Shown piece by piece: positions 32,307-44,214 of a stretch of DNA of 64,000 nt (the first letter of the stretch is position 1; each line of letters opens with the position of its first letter). The notes under the pieces were generated by a model that saw only the letters and a program-made list of their open reading frames with translations, had not been told where the DNA came from and ran no database searches. The position numbers and the translations under genes were made by a program. This DNA comes from Malaya genurostris (taxonomy: Eukaryota; Arthropoda; Insecta; Diptera; Culicidae), in NCBI RefSeq assembly GCF_030247185.1, contig NC_080571.1, positions 147,562,389 through 147,626,388 of the forward strand, read 5' to 3'.

Positions 32307-33615
32307 ATGCCAGCAGCAACAACATCAACCACAAAGAAGCCACCGTCGCTGAAACTGCTGACTACCAAGTTGAAGGATGTTCAATCTTCGTTCGACGATA
32401 TTTGGAATTTCGAAGAAGTTTTCAAGGAAGACGCAACTAATACCCAGATAGAGGTACGACTGGAGAAGCTCGATAAACTGTGGGAGAAATTTAGCGACAT
32501 TCTCATTGAGCTAAAATCACACGACGATTATGTGGCGAAAGGTGACGACTATGAAAACCAGCGGTTTGATTTCAGCGATCGATATTACAAGGCTAAATCA
32601 TTTTTAATGGATCGAACCAAGGCGAGGCAAGACACTCCTGTTATGGAGCAATCGATGCGAGTTGGTGATACGACGATGCAAGGTGTGGACCACGTGTGGC
32701 TACCGCAAATAAAACTACAAACCTTCAACGGTGATATCGACGAATGGTTAGGCTTTCGTGATCTCTTCACTTCACTTATTCATTGGAAGACCGACTTGCC
32801 AGAGGTGGAAAAGTTTCACTACCTGAAGGGGTGTTTGCAGGATGAGCCTAAGGCTCTAATTGAGTCACTACAAATCACTCGCGCCAATTACCAGGTGGCG
32901 TGCGAAATGCTGTTAAAGCGTTATAATAACAGCAATCAGTTGAAAAAGCGTCAAATCCAATCGCCAAGTTTAACAAGGGAATCGGTTGCCGATCTTCATT
33001 CGTTATTGGAAGGCTTCCAGAGGATAGTTCAGACGCTTGCTCAAATCGTACAGCCTAACGATTATAAGGATCTATTGCTGATAAACTTACTTTCGGTTCG
33101 GTTAGATCCAGTTACGCGTAGAGGATGGGAGGAACATTCTTCAATTAGAGACCAGGATTCATTAACAGATTTAACGGAGTTTCTTCATCGGAGGATACAA
33201 ATACTGGAGTCGCTACCACCTAGATCCGCTGACACTAGGGGTGGTCAGCTACAACAGCCAGGGAAGCAGAAACCATTTACAGTCAAAAAGTTTCAACACG
33301 GTTCAATTAACAAACAATAATTGCGTGGCGTGCAATGCCAGTCATCCACTCTATCAGTGCGTAAAATTCCAGGGAATGTCAGTTTCTGAGAGAGATAAAT
33401 TGCTGCGTAACAATTCCCTCTGCCGAAATTGCTTTAGACAAGGACACCACGCAAAGGATTGCCAATCAAAATATTCCTGTCGCACCATACGCTGGTTTGC
33501 TTTAGAAAGAGCGATAACTCCAAGAATTCATCGGGTAATCAATGTGGTAACATTTCCGTCTCAGAGGATAATCCGACGTTCACTACTCCGACCTCGTTAT
33601 CATCTTCACAAGTAG
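32307..33615 (+). pseudogene. gag: Pao-Bel gag with zinc knuckle
   Basis: A 337-codon frame starts MPAATTSTTKKPPSLKLL and includes the Bel-type Gag core: LPQIKLQTFNGDIDEWLGF, FHYLKGCLQDEPKALIESL and YQVACEMLLKRYNN. It ends at 33318-33320. The knuckle region continues in another frame, with CVACNASHPLYQC and SLCRNCFRQGHHAKDC. The change of frame between core and knuckles, near 33290, breaks the gene. The expected role is capsid formation and RNA packaging. Confidence 0.85.
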
Positions 33616-36600
33616 CTAACATGGCAGCCTCATTGGTTGGATCCGCGCATCGTCAATCATCACAGGTTTTGCTGGCAACAGCAGTTGTAATAGTTGAAGA
33701 TGATTGTGGTAATCAATTCCCTGTGCGCTCTCTACTTGACTCGGGGTCAGAGAGCAATTTTATAGCAGAGCGTTTAAGTCAACGTCTCAGGGTGGAACGA
33801 GATAAGGTGGAAATCTCGATATTAGGAATTAGTCAACGAACTAATAAAGTGGAGCAGCGAATAAAGGCTACTGTGCTGTCACGATTTTCGGATTTCTCCC
33901 GAACAATGAGTTTCTTGGTACTTCCCAAGGTGACAGTAAACTTACCAGCTGTAACTATAAACAGTATTGGGTGGCCAATTCCTAAATGGATTGAGTTGGC
34001 AGATCCGGCCTTTACGGTATCTCAAGTAATTGACATCGTGTTAGGAATCGAATCGTTTTTTGAGTATTTCGAGACCGGTCAAAAATTACTCTGGGAGAGC
34101 GTCTACCATCACTCAATGAATCTGTGTTTGGATGGGTTGTCTGCGGTGGTTCGTCGTTGCCTGAACAGACTTCCAATATTGCTTGCAATGTTTCTTCCAC
34201 GCAAAGGTTAGAGGATTTGCTGACACGTTTTTTGAGCTGCGAAGAACTGGAATCCAGTAGGAATTACTCACCAGAAGAAGCGCGCTGTGAGCAGTTATTT
34301 AAAACCACTGTTCAACGCGAAGCAGATGGTCGCTATACAGTTTCGTTACCAAAGAAGGATGGTGGATTGAAGCTATTAGGTTATTCTCGGGACATCGCTC
34401 TCAGACGTCTCCAAGGCACGGAGCGTAGATTGGAAAGGGATGGTTACGGCAATAATACGAAGCGTTCATGAGCGAATACCTTGAATTAGGTCATATGCAG
34501 AAGGTCGATACTTCAGTCCGAGAAACGGTTAAAAGGTGCTATCTGCCGCACCATCCGGTACTAAAGAAGGCTAGTACCACCACAAAGGTCAGGGTCGTAT
34601 TCGACGCTTCTAGCAAAACGGCTTCAGGAGTTTCAGTAAACGATGTGTTACTGGTAGGTCCAGTAATACAAGAGGATCTTAGGTCGATCATTCTCCGCTC
34701 TCGATGGTGGTGGATAATGGTTGCTGATGTGGAAAAAATGTTCCGTCAAATCGTGGTTAATCCGGAAGATCGACCACTACAATCGATTCTATGGCGCTCT
34801 TCAGCAAAGGACGAGATAGTAACGTATCAGCTGAGTACCGTCACTTATGGAACCAAGCCAGCTCCTTTCTTGGCTACAAGGACATTGAAGCAGTTAGCAA
34901 CAGATGAAGGAGGGCGTTATTAACTCGTTGCCAAGGCGGTGGAAGCAGATACTTACATGGATGATGTGCTCACAGGTTCGGATAGTGTTGCAGAGGCGTC
35001 GACCATGAGATATCAACTGGATAAAATGATGTCTGCAGGAGGTTTCCAGCTTAGAAAGTGGGCATCCAATTGCTTGGAAGTATTGCAAGGAATTCCAGCA
35101 GCAAACTTGGCAATTCGTGATATAGATATAGAGTTAGAACAAGATCCGTCGATTAAGACTTTGGGATTAGTCTGGTGGCCGAAAACGGATGTGTTCAAGT
35201 TTCAATTTGTCATCCCTCCGATTGACGACAGGTGGTCCATCTCTCGTCGGCAGCTTCTATCGATCATTGCCACGCTTATCGATCCTCTGGGTCTGGTGGG
35301 AGCTACCATAACTATAGCGAAATAGTTTATGCAACAATCTTGGGCCTTGCGGGATGAAAACGATCAGCGGTTCGATTGGGATCATCCATTACCCTCGACG
35401 GTGGGTGAGAAATGGCGAAAGTATCATCAGCAACTGTATCTGCTCAATCAAATACTCGTCGAGCGTTGCGTCATTATTCCGAAGGCAATTGTTGTTGAAT
35501 GTCATTGCTTTTCAGACGCATCTCAGAAGGCATATGGTGCCTGTGTATATATGCGAAGCGTTGATGAAAAAGGAAGGGTAAAAGTTCAATTGCTTACCTC
35601 AAAAAGCAAGGTGGCATCATTAAAATGCATTACGATTCCAAGATTAGAACTCTGCGGTGCGGTACTCGCTGCACAATTATTCCAGAAGGTTAAACAGGCC
35701 ACTCGTTTCAGCGCTCGGGCATACTCTTGGACAGATTCGACATGTGTGCTCCGATGGCTACAAGCGTGTCCAGCAACATGGACTCCCTTTATCGCCAACA
35801 GAGTGGCGACTGTTCAAACTGTAACGGAGAGATATTAGTAAAGGCATGTTCCCGGTATCCATAATCCTGCCGATCTAATTTCGAGAGGAATATTCCCAGC
35901 AGAAATAGTTAACAATGACTTCTGGTGGAGAGGTCCCAACTGGCTCCAAAATGGGCCAGAGGAATGGCCGACTGGTGTTGAGAATAACAATAGCAACGAG
36001 GCTGAGGAGGAAAGGCGTCGTACGGCTGTAGCCACCACGGCTTCTGCTACAGAATTCATTGACTGGTTCATATCAAGGTTTTCATCATATACGAAGTTAA
36101 TCCGCTCTACAGCAATATGGATGCGATTTATGTCGCTACTCCGCGGTTCGAGTGAAAGGCAATGGACAGGATGGCTCACGACTAATGAGCTGAAAGCAGC
36201 TGAGTGCGTACTCATTAGACGGGTGCAAAGAGAAACCTTTCACGAAGAGCGTAAGGCATTACTGAGGAGAGAACCAGTATCAAGGAGATCACCTATACGA
36301 TGGTTCAATTCATTTATTTGCGGATCAGATGATATCATCAGAGTTGGCGGCAGATTAACAAATTCGAAAGAAACAGAAAATGCTAAACATCCAATCCTGC
36401 TTCCAGCTCGACATCGGCTAACATGTATGATTCTACAGCATTACCACGACAGGTTACTCCACGCGGGGCCGCAGTTGTTGTTGAGTGTTGTCAGACTTCG
36501 GTACTGGCCGTTAGGAGGGCGTAACGTTGCCAAGCAAGTTGTCCATCGGTGCCTAAAGTGTTTTCGAGCTAAGCCTACCGCGGTGCAACAATTCATGGGA

Positions 36601-37197
36601 GACTTACCAGCTGCACGAGTGACTATTTCTCGATCCTTTTCAAAATCGGGAATATACTATTTCGGACCTATTTATGTACGACCAGCACCCCGACGGGCCA
36701 CAGTCATAACCTCTGCTGCTATATTCGTATGCATGTGCACGAAGGCAGTTCATTTAGAGTTGGTCGGAGATTTATCCACTAATCGATTCCTTCAAGCATT
36801 TCGTCGCTTTGTAGGGCGTAGAGGAAAACCAGTTGAAGTTTTTTCCGACAATGGGACAAACTTTGTTGGAGCACGGAATACACTGGTTGAAGTTTTACGT
36901 TTACTGAAGGATAAACAACATCAGGATAAGGTGGTTAGATCGTGCACAGATGAGGGAATCCGCTGGCATTTTAGTCCTCCGAGTGCTCCTCATTTCGGAG
37001 GTCTATGGGAGGCGGCGGTAAGATCAGCAAAGCATCACCTTATACGCGTCATTGGAGATGCAATTGTCTCGCCAAAAGATATGAATACGCTGCTTGTACA
37101 AGTCGAGGGATGTTTAAATTCGCGACCAATTACAAGTAACCCCATGCGGGTAATTTTATATGTAGATTTAAGAAGATATAAAATAAATGTTATGTAG
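33600..37197 (+). pseudogene. pol: Pao-Bel pol (protease, RT, RNase H, integrase)
   Basis: The protease has RSLLDSGSESNFIAERL at about 33736. A frame change near 34110 leads to GWVVCGG and the spacer typical of Bel pol; another leads to the RT frame from 34468 on (VRVVFDASSKT, MVADVEKMFRQI, TYMDDVLTG). This last frame holds RT, RNase H (CHCFSDASQKAYGACVY) and integrase down to 37197, with stops at 34921-34923, 35323-35325 and 35836-35841. Integrase has HxxxxH-type and CLKC zinc residues, the second Asp (FSDNGTNFVGA) and the Glu (FGGLWEAAVRS). The first catalytic Asp, expected before YFGPIYV, is Tyr (36655-36657). Confidence 0.85.
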
Positions 37198-37389
37198 TGT
37201 GTTAATTAAAATAAATTATGTGGTTCTGGAGCAACGTACAGTGTGTAAACAAACTTTTATACTAAACCCTAAGTGTACGTTCTTGGATTTGAGTTTTCGC
37301 CGGCTGGAAAACACGATGTTGGGAAGCTGAGTTTGTCCACGCTATTGCTATTGAAGTTCCTGGTAAGCTGAATACTCAGGAACCCGACA
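37132..37389 (+). repeat. truncated 3' LTR of the Pao-Bel element
   Basis: It is equivalent to the last 258 bases of the 5' LTR; the first 182 are missing. Confidence 0.85.
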
Positions 37390-37393
37390 CATA

Positions 37394-37655
37394 TAGTCTA
37401 TTGATTCGTAGAATTGTAAATTTGTCATCCACGGTTTTTTCGTTTAATTTTCGGTGATCTATAACAATGCACCATTTATTCGTACCGCTATAATCAAGTT
37501 TTTTCAGAACGATCCAAATTAGGGATGTCTATGATGAATTCTTTATAATGCCATCTTCCAACGTTTCGTTTACTTGCTTCTTGACTTCAGCTTTGTGACC
37601 CTGTCGTCAACTGTTCTAATTCGATGTAGGATTGTGGAAGGGTAAGACCATTTTT
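37394..37655 (-). pseudogene. gypsy-B pol remnant, part 2 (RT)
   Basis: Minus-strand bases around CTACGAATCAATAG and TTACAATTC match the RT region at 39950-40180 (CGATTTGTAGAATTGTAAATTTGTC). It is the piece of gypsy-B to the right of the Pao-Bel insertion. Frames are destroyed. The tandem duplication starts inside it at 37550. Confidence 0.65.
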
Positions 37656-37829
37656 TTTATTTTTGCCTTTCTCATATAGAAAGGTTATGCAATCACTTGA
37701 AAAACCGACTAGTGAAAACTAGAACTAGAGGGCCCAGTGTCATATACCATTCGACTCAGTTCATTGAGCTGAGCAATGTCTGTGTGTGTGTGTGTATGTA
37801 TGTGTCAAATAATCTCACTAGGTTTTCTC

Positions 37830-38940
37830 GGAGATGGCTGAACCGATTTTGACAAACTAGGATTCAAATGAAAGGTCTCGTGGTCCCATACGGAATTCCT
37901 GAATTTCATCCGGATCCGACTTCTGGTTCCGGAATTATAGAGTAAAGTGTGTTCAATATTGTACACCGTCACTTAAACCGGCGAAGCAAAAAACGTGAAA
38001 ATGTTTCTAAACTGGTCTCAAAACTACACAAATCGATAGTCATTATCAGTAGCCAACTAAACAAACCGATTCCGGCTATCCTGGTTCCCGGTATCCGGTT
38101 CCGGAAGTACCAGAAATAGTGGTCATATGTACCAAAATGGATCTCACTCACTTTTCTCAGCGATGGTTTGACCGATTTCCACAAACTAATATTCAAATGA
38201 AAGTTCTTCCGGTCCCATACGGAATTCCTGAATTTCATCCGGATCCGACACCCGGTTCCGAAATTATAGGGTAAAGTGTGTTCAATATTGTACACCGTCA
38301 CTTAAACCGGCGAAGCAAAAAACGTGAAAATGTTTCTAAACTGGTCTCAAAACTACACAAATCGATAGTCATTATCAGTATCCAACTAAACAAACCGATT
38401 CCGGCTATCCTGGTTCCCGGTATCCGGTTCCGGAAGTACCAGAAATAGTGGTCATATGTACCAAAATGGATCTCACTCACTTTTCTCAGCGATGGTTTGA
38501 CCGATTTCCACAAACTTAAATTCAAATGAAAGGTCTTCCGGTCCCATACGGAATTCCTGAATTTCATCCGGATCCGACTTCCGGTTCCGGAATTATAGGG
38601 TAAAGTGTGTTCAATATTGTACACCGTCACTTAAACTGGCGAAACAAAAAACGTAAAAATTTTTTTAAACTGGTCTCAAAACTACACAAATCGATAGTCA
38701 TTATCAGTAGGCAACTAAACAAACCGATTCCGGCTATCCTGGTTCCCGGTATCCGGTTCCGGAAGTACCAGAAATAGTGGTCATATGTACCAAAATGGAT
38801 CTCACTCACTTTTCTCAGTGATGGTTTGACCGATTTCCACAAACTAATATTCAAATGAAAGGTCTCCCGGTCTTATATGGAATTCCTGAATTTCATCCGG
38901 ATCCGACTTCCGAATCCGGAGTTATAGGGTGCGTACTAGA
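37830..38940. repeat. satellite-like array, 329-bp monomers (unit 1)
   Basis: About 3.3 copies of a 329-bp monomer; full ones start near 37969, 38298 and 38627. Conserved phrases are AAACCGATTCCGGCTATCC, TCACTCACTTTTCTCAG and TTTCATCCGGATCCGACTTC. The minus strand is open in each monomer (110-codon frames), which I regard as a by-product of composition. Sequence from 37665 to 37830 begins with TTTGCCTTTCTCATATAG, the family start, plus a (GT)n run. Confidence 0.9.
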
Positions 38941-39149
38941 TGAGTTTGTGTGTCATGTTATTTGATGGCCGTACGAACCGACTTCGATTATACCGGTTCT
39001 CGGGTTCCGGTGCCGGAAGTGCATATAATAGTGAACCCATTTCGTTCTCTTAAGGATGGCTTACGCAATCAAAGCACTGTTTTATTCTGTATGTTATGCA
39101 TAAACAATACCTTGGTTTCTTTCAAACAGGTTTTTTTATGAAGAATTTT

Positions 39150-40300
39150 GGAATATTTAGAAAGGGTTTTCAATAATGCAGGTTGTTCTTCTGAGTTGAA
39201 ATGTACGGTCTGATATGTTTTGTTGTCCAAACGATGGCGATTCAGTAGCGGAATAGTTGTATTCTGCTTCATTCAAAGTGCAATAGGCTGTTCTTTACCG
39301 TCTTCGATTTTTTGGGACAAGACTGCTTCGAGTCGCTTGCGTCAGTTTCGAGAATAAATTAAAATGGGGTGGGTTGTCAGTAATCGTTGATAATCTTTGC
39401 GTTATGAATAATTTTGTCGTCCTTTTCCAAACATTTGGTTAAGAGTTTAGTTAGCTTCGCGAAGCACAAATACATTTCCTGTGATATTCAAGCAAACCTA
39501 GGAATCCTTTGATTTGAGTGGTGGTCTTTGGAATTGGCCAACCTATATTCTTTTCAGTGTTTTCGAATTCGGTCTAATGTCGCCTTAGGTTATTATATGG
39601 CCTTAAAACTCACATTTCTTCTGAAGGAACTCATATTTGTCTAGCTAAATTTTTAGCTAGACAATTAGCTTGAGCGAGTTTTCGAAGAACTTTGTTTAAA
39701 TTATCGAGATGTTATTGAAGTGAACAACCAAACAACGAGGGACTAGATAATACTTTCCTAATTAATTTCGAACAATGTGATTAATTACGCACTGAAAAGT
39801 TGCAGGTGCGTTTTCAAGTCCGAAGGGCATACGTATGAATTCTAAATGTCCGTACTGAAAGCAGTTTTTGGCCTGTCCTTGGAATGGACTTCAATCTGAT
39901 GTAATTCTAATTTTAGATCTAACGTAGTGAAGTAGCTACTACGACCAAACCTATCGATTTGTAGAATTGTAAATTTGTCATTCGCCGCTATCCATCGTAC
40001 CACCAGCATCAAGTATCTTTGGAACGATCCAAATTGGAGATGTCCAGGTGAGATGGCATTCTGGATAATGCCATCTTACAAAATTTCGTTTACTAGCTTC
40101 TCGACTTCAACTTTGTGAACCTGGGAGTATCTGTACATTTTCGTGTGCACTGAGATGTTGTCAACTGTTCTAATTTGATGAAGGATTGTGGAAGTGCAAG
40201 ACAATTTCTTTATTTTGGAATTTTTAGAAAGGATTTTCGATAATGCAGGTGTTTCTTCTGATTTGAGATGTTGACTTCTAATCTTTCTCGTCAATTCTGT
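39150..40300 (-). pseudogene. gypsy-B pol remnant (RT and RNase H), unit 1
   Basis: Minus-strand sequence homologous to 29885-30960 and continuing further into RT, without a long open frame. It splits the dispersed repeat whose start is at 37665 and whose end (CTTAATCCACCTAGCAGTG) is at 40842. An in-place inverted repeat, TCTAGCTAAATTTTTAGCTAGA, spans 39641-39662. Confidence 0.7.
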
Positions 40301-40393
40301 GTAGGGAGTGTGCTATGTTTGATGAAGGTGTTTTGAATTCATGTGATTCACCTATGCTACCTGTATTGTTTTTGCTTATTTATTTTTATATCA

Positions 40394-40684
40394 TTAGCAA
40401 AACAAACGTTCCCACTGCCTTGAGAAACAAGGAGTAAAATGATCCGTCAGTTGATTTTTTTTGTCAGAGTGATCTGCGGCGGACCTAATATTTTTTATCT
40501 GCATGGTAACTGTTTTTTGTGGAAGAACTAATCTATGATTGCTCATGTCAATAAGAGCTTCTAAATCAGAGTGTGTTTCGTAACCAATGCTACCGTCAAA
40601 AAATGCAAGCAAATTAAAAAGATGAAAGAGAACTTCTTGTTCCAGAAAAAAGAGTGTCGTAATAAATTTTTTTTGTGAAAACAA
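40394..40684 (-). pseudogene. gypsy-B protease-region remnant, unit 1
   Basis: A 96-codon frame contains FFDGSIGYETHSDLEALID and NHRLVLPQKTVTMQ, similar to the C-terminal part of Gypsy-clade protease (D-G-x-I-G-Y-x-x-L, then LP-x-KT). The DSG active site is not seen. It lies in the expected order upstream of RT on the minus strand. Confidence 0.6.
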
Positions 40685-41510
40685 CTTTTTTTACTTACTG
40701 ATAGAATGACAGAATTTCATCGCGAATATCTCTTGATGTACTTAATCCTGCAACTTAATTTTTTCTACAAGCTATCGGAAATATGATCAGAAATTTGTGA
40801 TTTAATTCGTGAGATAGCTATAAAAAACTGAATAACGTGCTTAATCCACCTAGCAGTGAAATGATACCTTTTTTAAATCAATCCGCATGTGTTTTTTGCA
40901 TAAATATTTTTCGGTGTTTCATGACATTATTTTAATGACCGGCTATTTGAGATTTCAATCACTTATTACCCTGTAATGTCAAAGCTGAAAATCAAATGGA
41001 ATTTGGATCTGAACGTGTGACAATCGATTGAACATTCCGTGAGATGTCGAAGTAAGTTCCACTTTAGAGTTTACGGTTATTTACGGTACTTCCAGAGCCG
41101 GTATTCAGGAACCAGCATAACATAAACCGATTCGTATGACCATATGACGAGTAAATTGCAATAGTTTTGAGTCCAACTTTAAAGCTTTTCGGGATTGTCA
41201 TCTTCTATATCGGTTTGAATTTTAAAAATTCATCATCCTGTAATTCCACAATCGGAAGTCAAAATATGTTTAAAATTAATTAATTTTGTCTTTGTCGATT
41301 TTAATTTTGTTGAGAAAACGATTGAGCCCTGAGAAACAATTCGATACTGGAACCAGAATCCGAAAATCGGTGTAGCCGCAGTCAGATAAATTCACCTGAG
41401 TAGCTGTATAGTTTACATTTGTTTTAAAATGTTCGAAAATCATTGTAAGCATCTTTGAGAAATGGTAGTGCGAATTAAATCCGAATCGAAAACTGAATAC
41501 CACGGAATAC

Positions 41511-41540
41511 ACCCCCCCCCCCACACACACACACACACAT
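41511..41540. repeat. C-run and (CA)n microsatellite, unit 1
   Basis: A poly-C run followed by a CA repeat, in an inverted copy of the dispersed family start (41500-41640). Its length differs between the two units (compare 49032-49061). Confidence 0.9.
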
Positions 41541-41790
41541 GGACATTTGCTCAGTTCATCGAGCTGAATCGATTGGTATATGACACTCGGCCCTCCGGGC
41601 AACAGAAAATTTTCTATACCCATTTCTTATATATATGAAAAAAGGAAAAACAATGTTTTTTAAACTTCTGGAAATATTGAGGAAAATTCATCACGTTTGC
41701 TTACCTATTTCGCAACCGGACGACGGTTTTGAGGTAGTGAAGGACATATCAGTTACGATTATCCACTGGACGAGTATAAAAGGCAATTTT

Positions 41791-41991
41791 TTATTGAAAA
41801 TCTTTCATTTCTTCTAGTGCTTCAGACGGAACTGGATGTAGAGGTGAGGTTCTTTCATCAACATCAGTAAGAACAAACCAAGTAAAAAGCGCGAAACGCT
41901 CAGGTCGTGCATTCATTTGGGCTTCGATCTTCGGGAGCAACAGTCGCCAGTAATGTGAGCAGACCTTTTGCTTGTTACAAAACCTCAAATG
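41791..41991 (-). pseudogene. unidentified coding-like fragment, unit 1
   Basis: On the minus strand, just outside the gypsy-C LTR, the frame reads VCSHYWRLLLPKIEAQMNAR and then FALFTWFVLTDVDERTS, ending EALEEMKDFQ and a stop. The composition looks like protein, not repeat noise. I do not recognise it. It may be a gag piece of gypsy-B or a fragment of another element that gypsy-C entered. The apparent start lies inside the LTR and is not real. Confidence 0.3.
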
Positions 41992-44214
41992 GGTTACTCT
42001 CCACCACAACCGGACGGGTTGTGGTATCTAAGCCTCTAGTCCATGGTCAGAGCCACGAGGACCGTCTGGGGTGGGCTCCGAAGGCCGCTTTTTATGGTTA
42101 GCACTAGCTTGAGGCACGGAGGCTTCAGGGTCGGCTCAAGGTCACTTGTTCACCAGTCAGAAGAACCAACTACGGTCTCTCTTTTATAATTACAAATTTT
42201 TATTGTTAACTTACAATTTATAGGTGTGCGTGTGAGTGTGTGGCCGGCCGGTGTATGCTGGATCGTTGCGGGAAACTCTCTCCTGTTGTTCTGTTGCTAC
42301 TCGGCGGTTCTGCGGACAATGGTGGGTGGATTTGACTCAAGCGGGTCTCAGTTAGCCTGAAATGCCGTTCTGGGGCTTAACCGCCCTATTCTGTAAGCCG
42401 GTAGGCAATTCCGCTTGTTTCGGGTGTACAACAAGCTGCTATGCCGCCATGATCTCTAATTCCGTAAATATAATGGGTCCTAGACGCCGATCACAAGGCC
42501 GGTATTAGGTATGCTACTGGGGCTTTCTTTAATATTCACATTTCATACCTGATTTTTCTGTCGCTTCCTTCTAACTTCTTTATTTCACAGGTAATCTACT
42601 AAAACTTTCACTTATCTTTTCCGGAGAAACTTTTCTTCCGATGTCTTTAGCTTCTGTCTTGCTTGAAGCGCTAATGTAATCTGATCAACTTTTCTTTATA
42701 ACTTTCCGCCCCAGTAGCTGGAATCATCCAGCTCTCTCCCAATATTTTGCGATCCCGCCGCCCTATTTCCTGCTTTCCAGTCTCGAATGTTTCCGCGGTT
42801 TCCAGTGAATGTGTTTTTTGTAAAGTGTAAATGTTTAACAATGTTTCGCGTTTGTTTATTTACACGGAACCACCCGCGATCCCATTTCAACCAGAATATT
42901 AGTTGATTTTCTGAATTCGATTGGTTAAAATTTGGTACAACTAATCGATTGTTGTTTTAACTAAACTGTCATTTTTGTTTTTCGATTAGCAGAAACGATG
43001 GTTGAAACAACTAATTTAACTGTTTGAAAAAAAAAATGCTGTCAAATAGTGAGGACACATACCTTTCAATTTCAACAAATATTTTAGTTGAAAGAATTGG
43101 TGTTGTTATTGAAACAAAATTCTGTTAGTTGAGAAATAAATCGGTTTTATTTGTTTTAGACATGAGTATTGAAAGTGAAAAAAATGAGTAATGAAAGATG
43201 ATGCCTTCAAACGGTTGAACTAAAGTTATGCACTGATAGTTTTAGTCAATTTATATGAGCTTGGGTGCATCAACCGCTGGGAATTGGAATTTTGCGACGG
43301 CAATTCAAACGCGCCATTCAATCGCAGCGCCTCTGTGTGTTTGAAACATTTCGCTCCTGTTACTTTTATAAATTAAATTCATGTCAAAAAGCGTTTTATT
43401 GCTAATGCATGAACATCATCATCGGTATCAAACAGCTGGAAGTAAAGCAGTCTGCTGGAAGTAAATCAATGATCGAATTTGAAGCATAAAATTTTTTCGC
43501 ATACCTGAAAGATTACGAGATGATCCATTATTAACATTTTCTAATTTGTCACCAAATCTTTTTCATCTTAAACAAGGTTAACTTTATCACAACACCGCTG
43601 TTAGATAAACACTTGTTATTATAAATTTCTCAAATCGAATGAACACAATTTCACCAAACGCTTTAACCATCGATGTTGTTTTCATTGACATTTTGAAGCG
43701 ACGCGAACAGATTTCAACTAGAAAAGTAGTTGATTTTGCATTGCGATTATTGTTTTGCTTTCAACTGTCTCCGGTATTTGACAGCATTCAAAACAACATA
43801 TTTTTCAACTACTTGAATATATGCAAATCAAAAACCATTTTGGTTCAATCAAAAAGAAATTAGTTAAATCAACTATCGCAAAAATCAAAAACTGCGATAT
43901 CGCAATTTTATGATCGAAGGGTTCTCCGTGTATTTATTCATTTAGACCGTATTTTATATTTCATAGCGCTGTACTTATATACATCCTCAAATCATTTTAC
44001 AATATTTTTTTTTAAACTAATAGATACCTGAACGTTTACAATATAGCTAAGACAAGCTTTCCAACTGTAATATTTATAGCATTCATGTACCACTTATGGC
44101 AAACTAAGATGATAACCTAATCGTACCGAAAAAGTGTTATAAAAAATTCGCTTGCTCGCATTGCTGTACATTTTGGTATGGGGTAAAGGGTCCAAATGGC
44201 AACACTACCCTATA
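41992..44214 (-). repeat. gypsy-C 3' LTR, unit 1 copy, with a MITE inside
   Basis: It matches 63382-64000 over its first 600 bases. The inner end is placed at the purine tract TTTTTTTAGGGGGAG (minus strand; 44215-44229). Without the inserted MITE (42861-43932 plus one 6-bp duplication) the LTR is about 1145 bases. The terminal bases read TATA here and TACA in unit 2. Confidence 0.8.
42861..43932. mobile_element. MITE in gypsy-C LTR, unit 1
   Basis: The termini are TACACGGAACCACCCGCGATC and, inverted, TACACGGAGAACCCTTCGATC. A TTTATT duplication flanks it. The interior is A/T-rich with repeated AGTTGAAACAACTAAT-like phrases and no transposase. It is the same copy as 50383-51454, duplicated with the 7.5-kb unit. 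Confidence 0.7.

Larger units (their letters stand above)
30976..37389 (+). mobile_element. Pao-Bel LTR retrotransposon, 3' end deleted
   Basis: A 440-bp 5' LTR, primer site, leader, gag and pol lie on the plus strand. The right LTR keeps only its last 258 bases (37132-37389), which match 31158-31415 with about 10 differences (4%). The integrase frame runs straight into this LTR piece, so a deletion removed the integrase C-terminus, the 3' UTR and the first part of the 3' LTR. The junction shows the shared bases ACAAGTAAC. It lies inside the gypsy-B remnant. Confidence 0.85.

Noticed and set aside
37969..38854. Three similar 110-, 110- and 75-codon minus-strand frames
   Set aside because: They follow the 329-bp satellite period and shift frame from one monomer to the next, so they reflect the repeat rather than genes.
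37830..38940. CRISPR-like array
   Set aside because: The units are 329 bp with no alternating short repeats and unique spacers, and the setting is eukaryotic.
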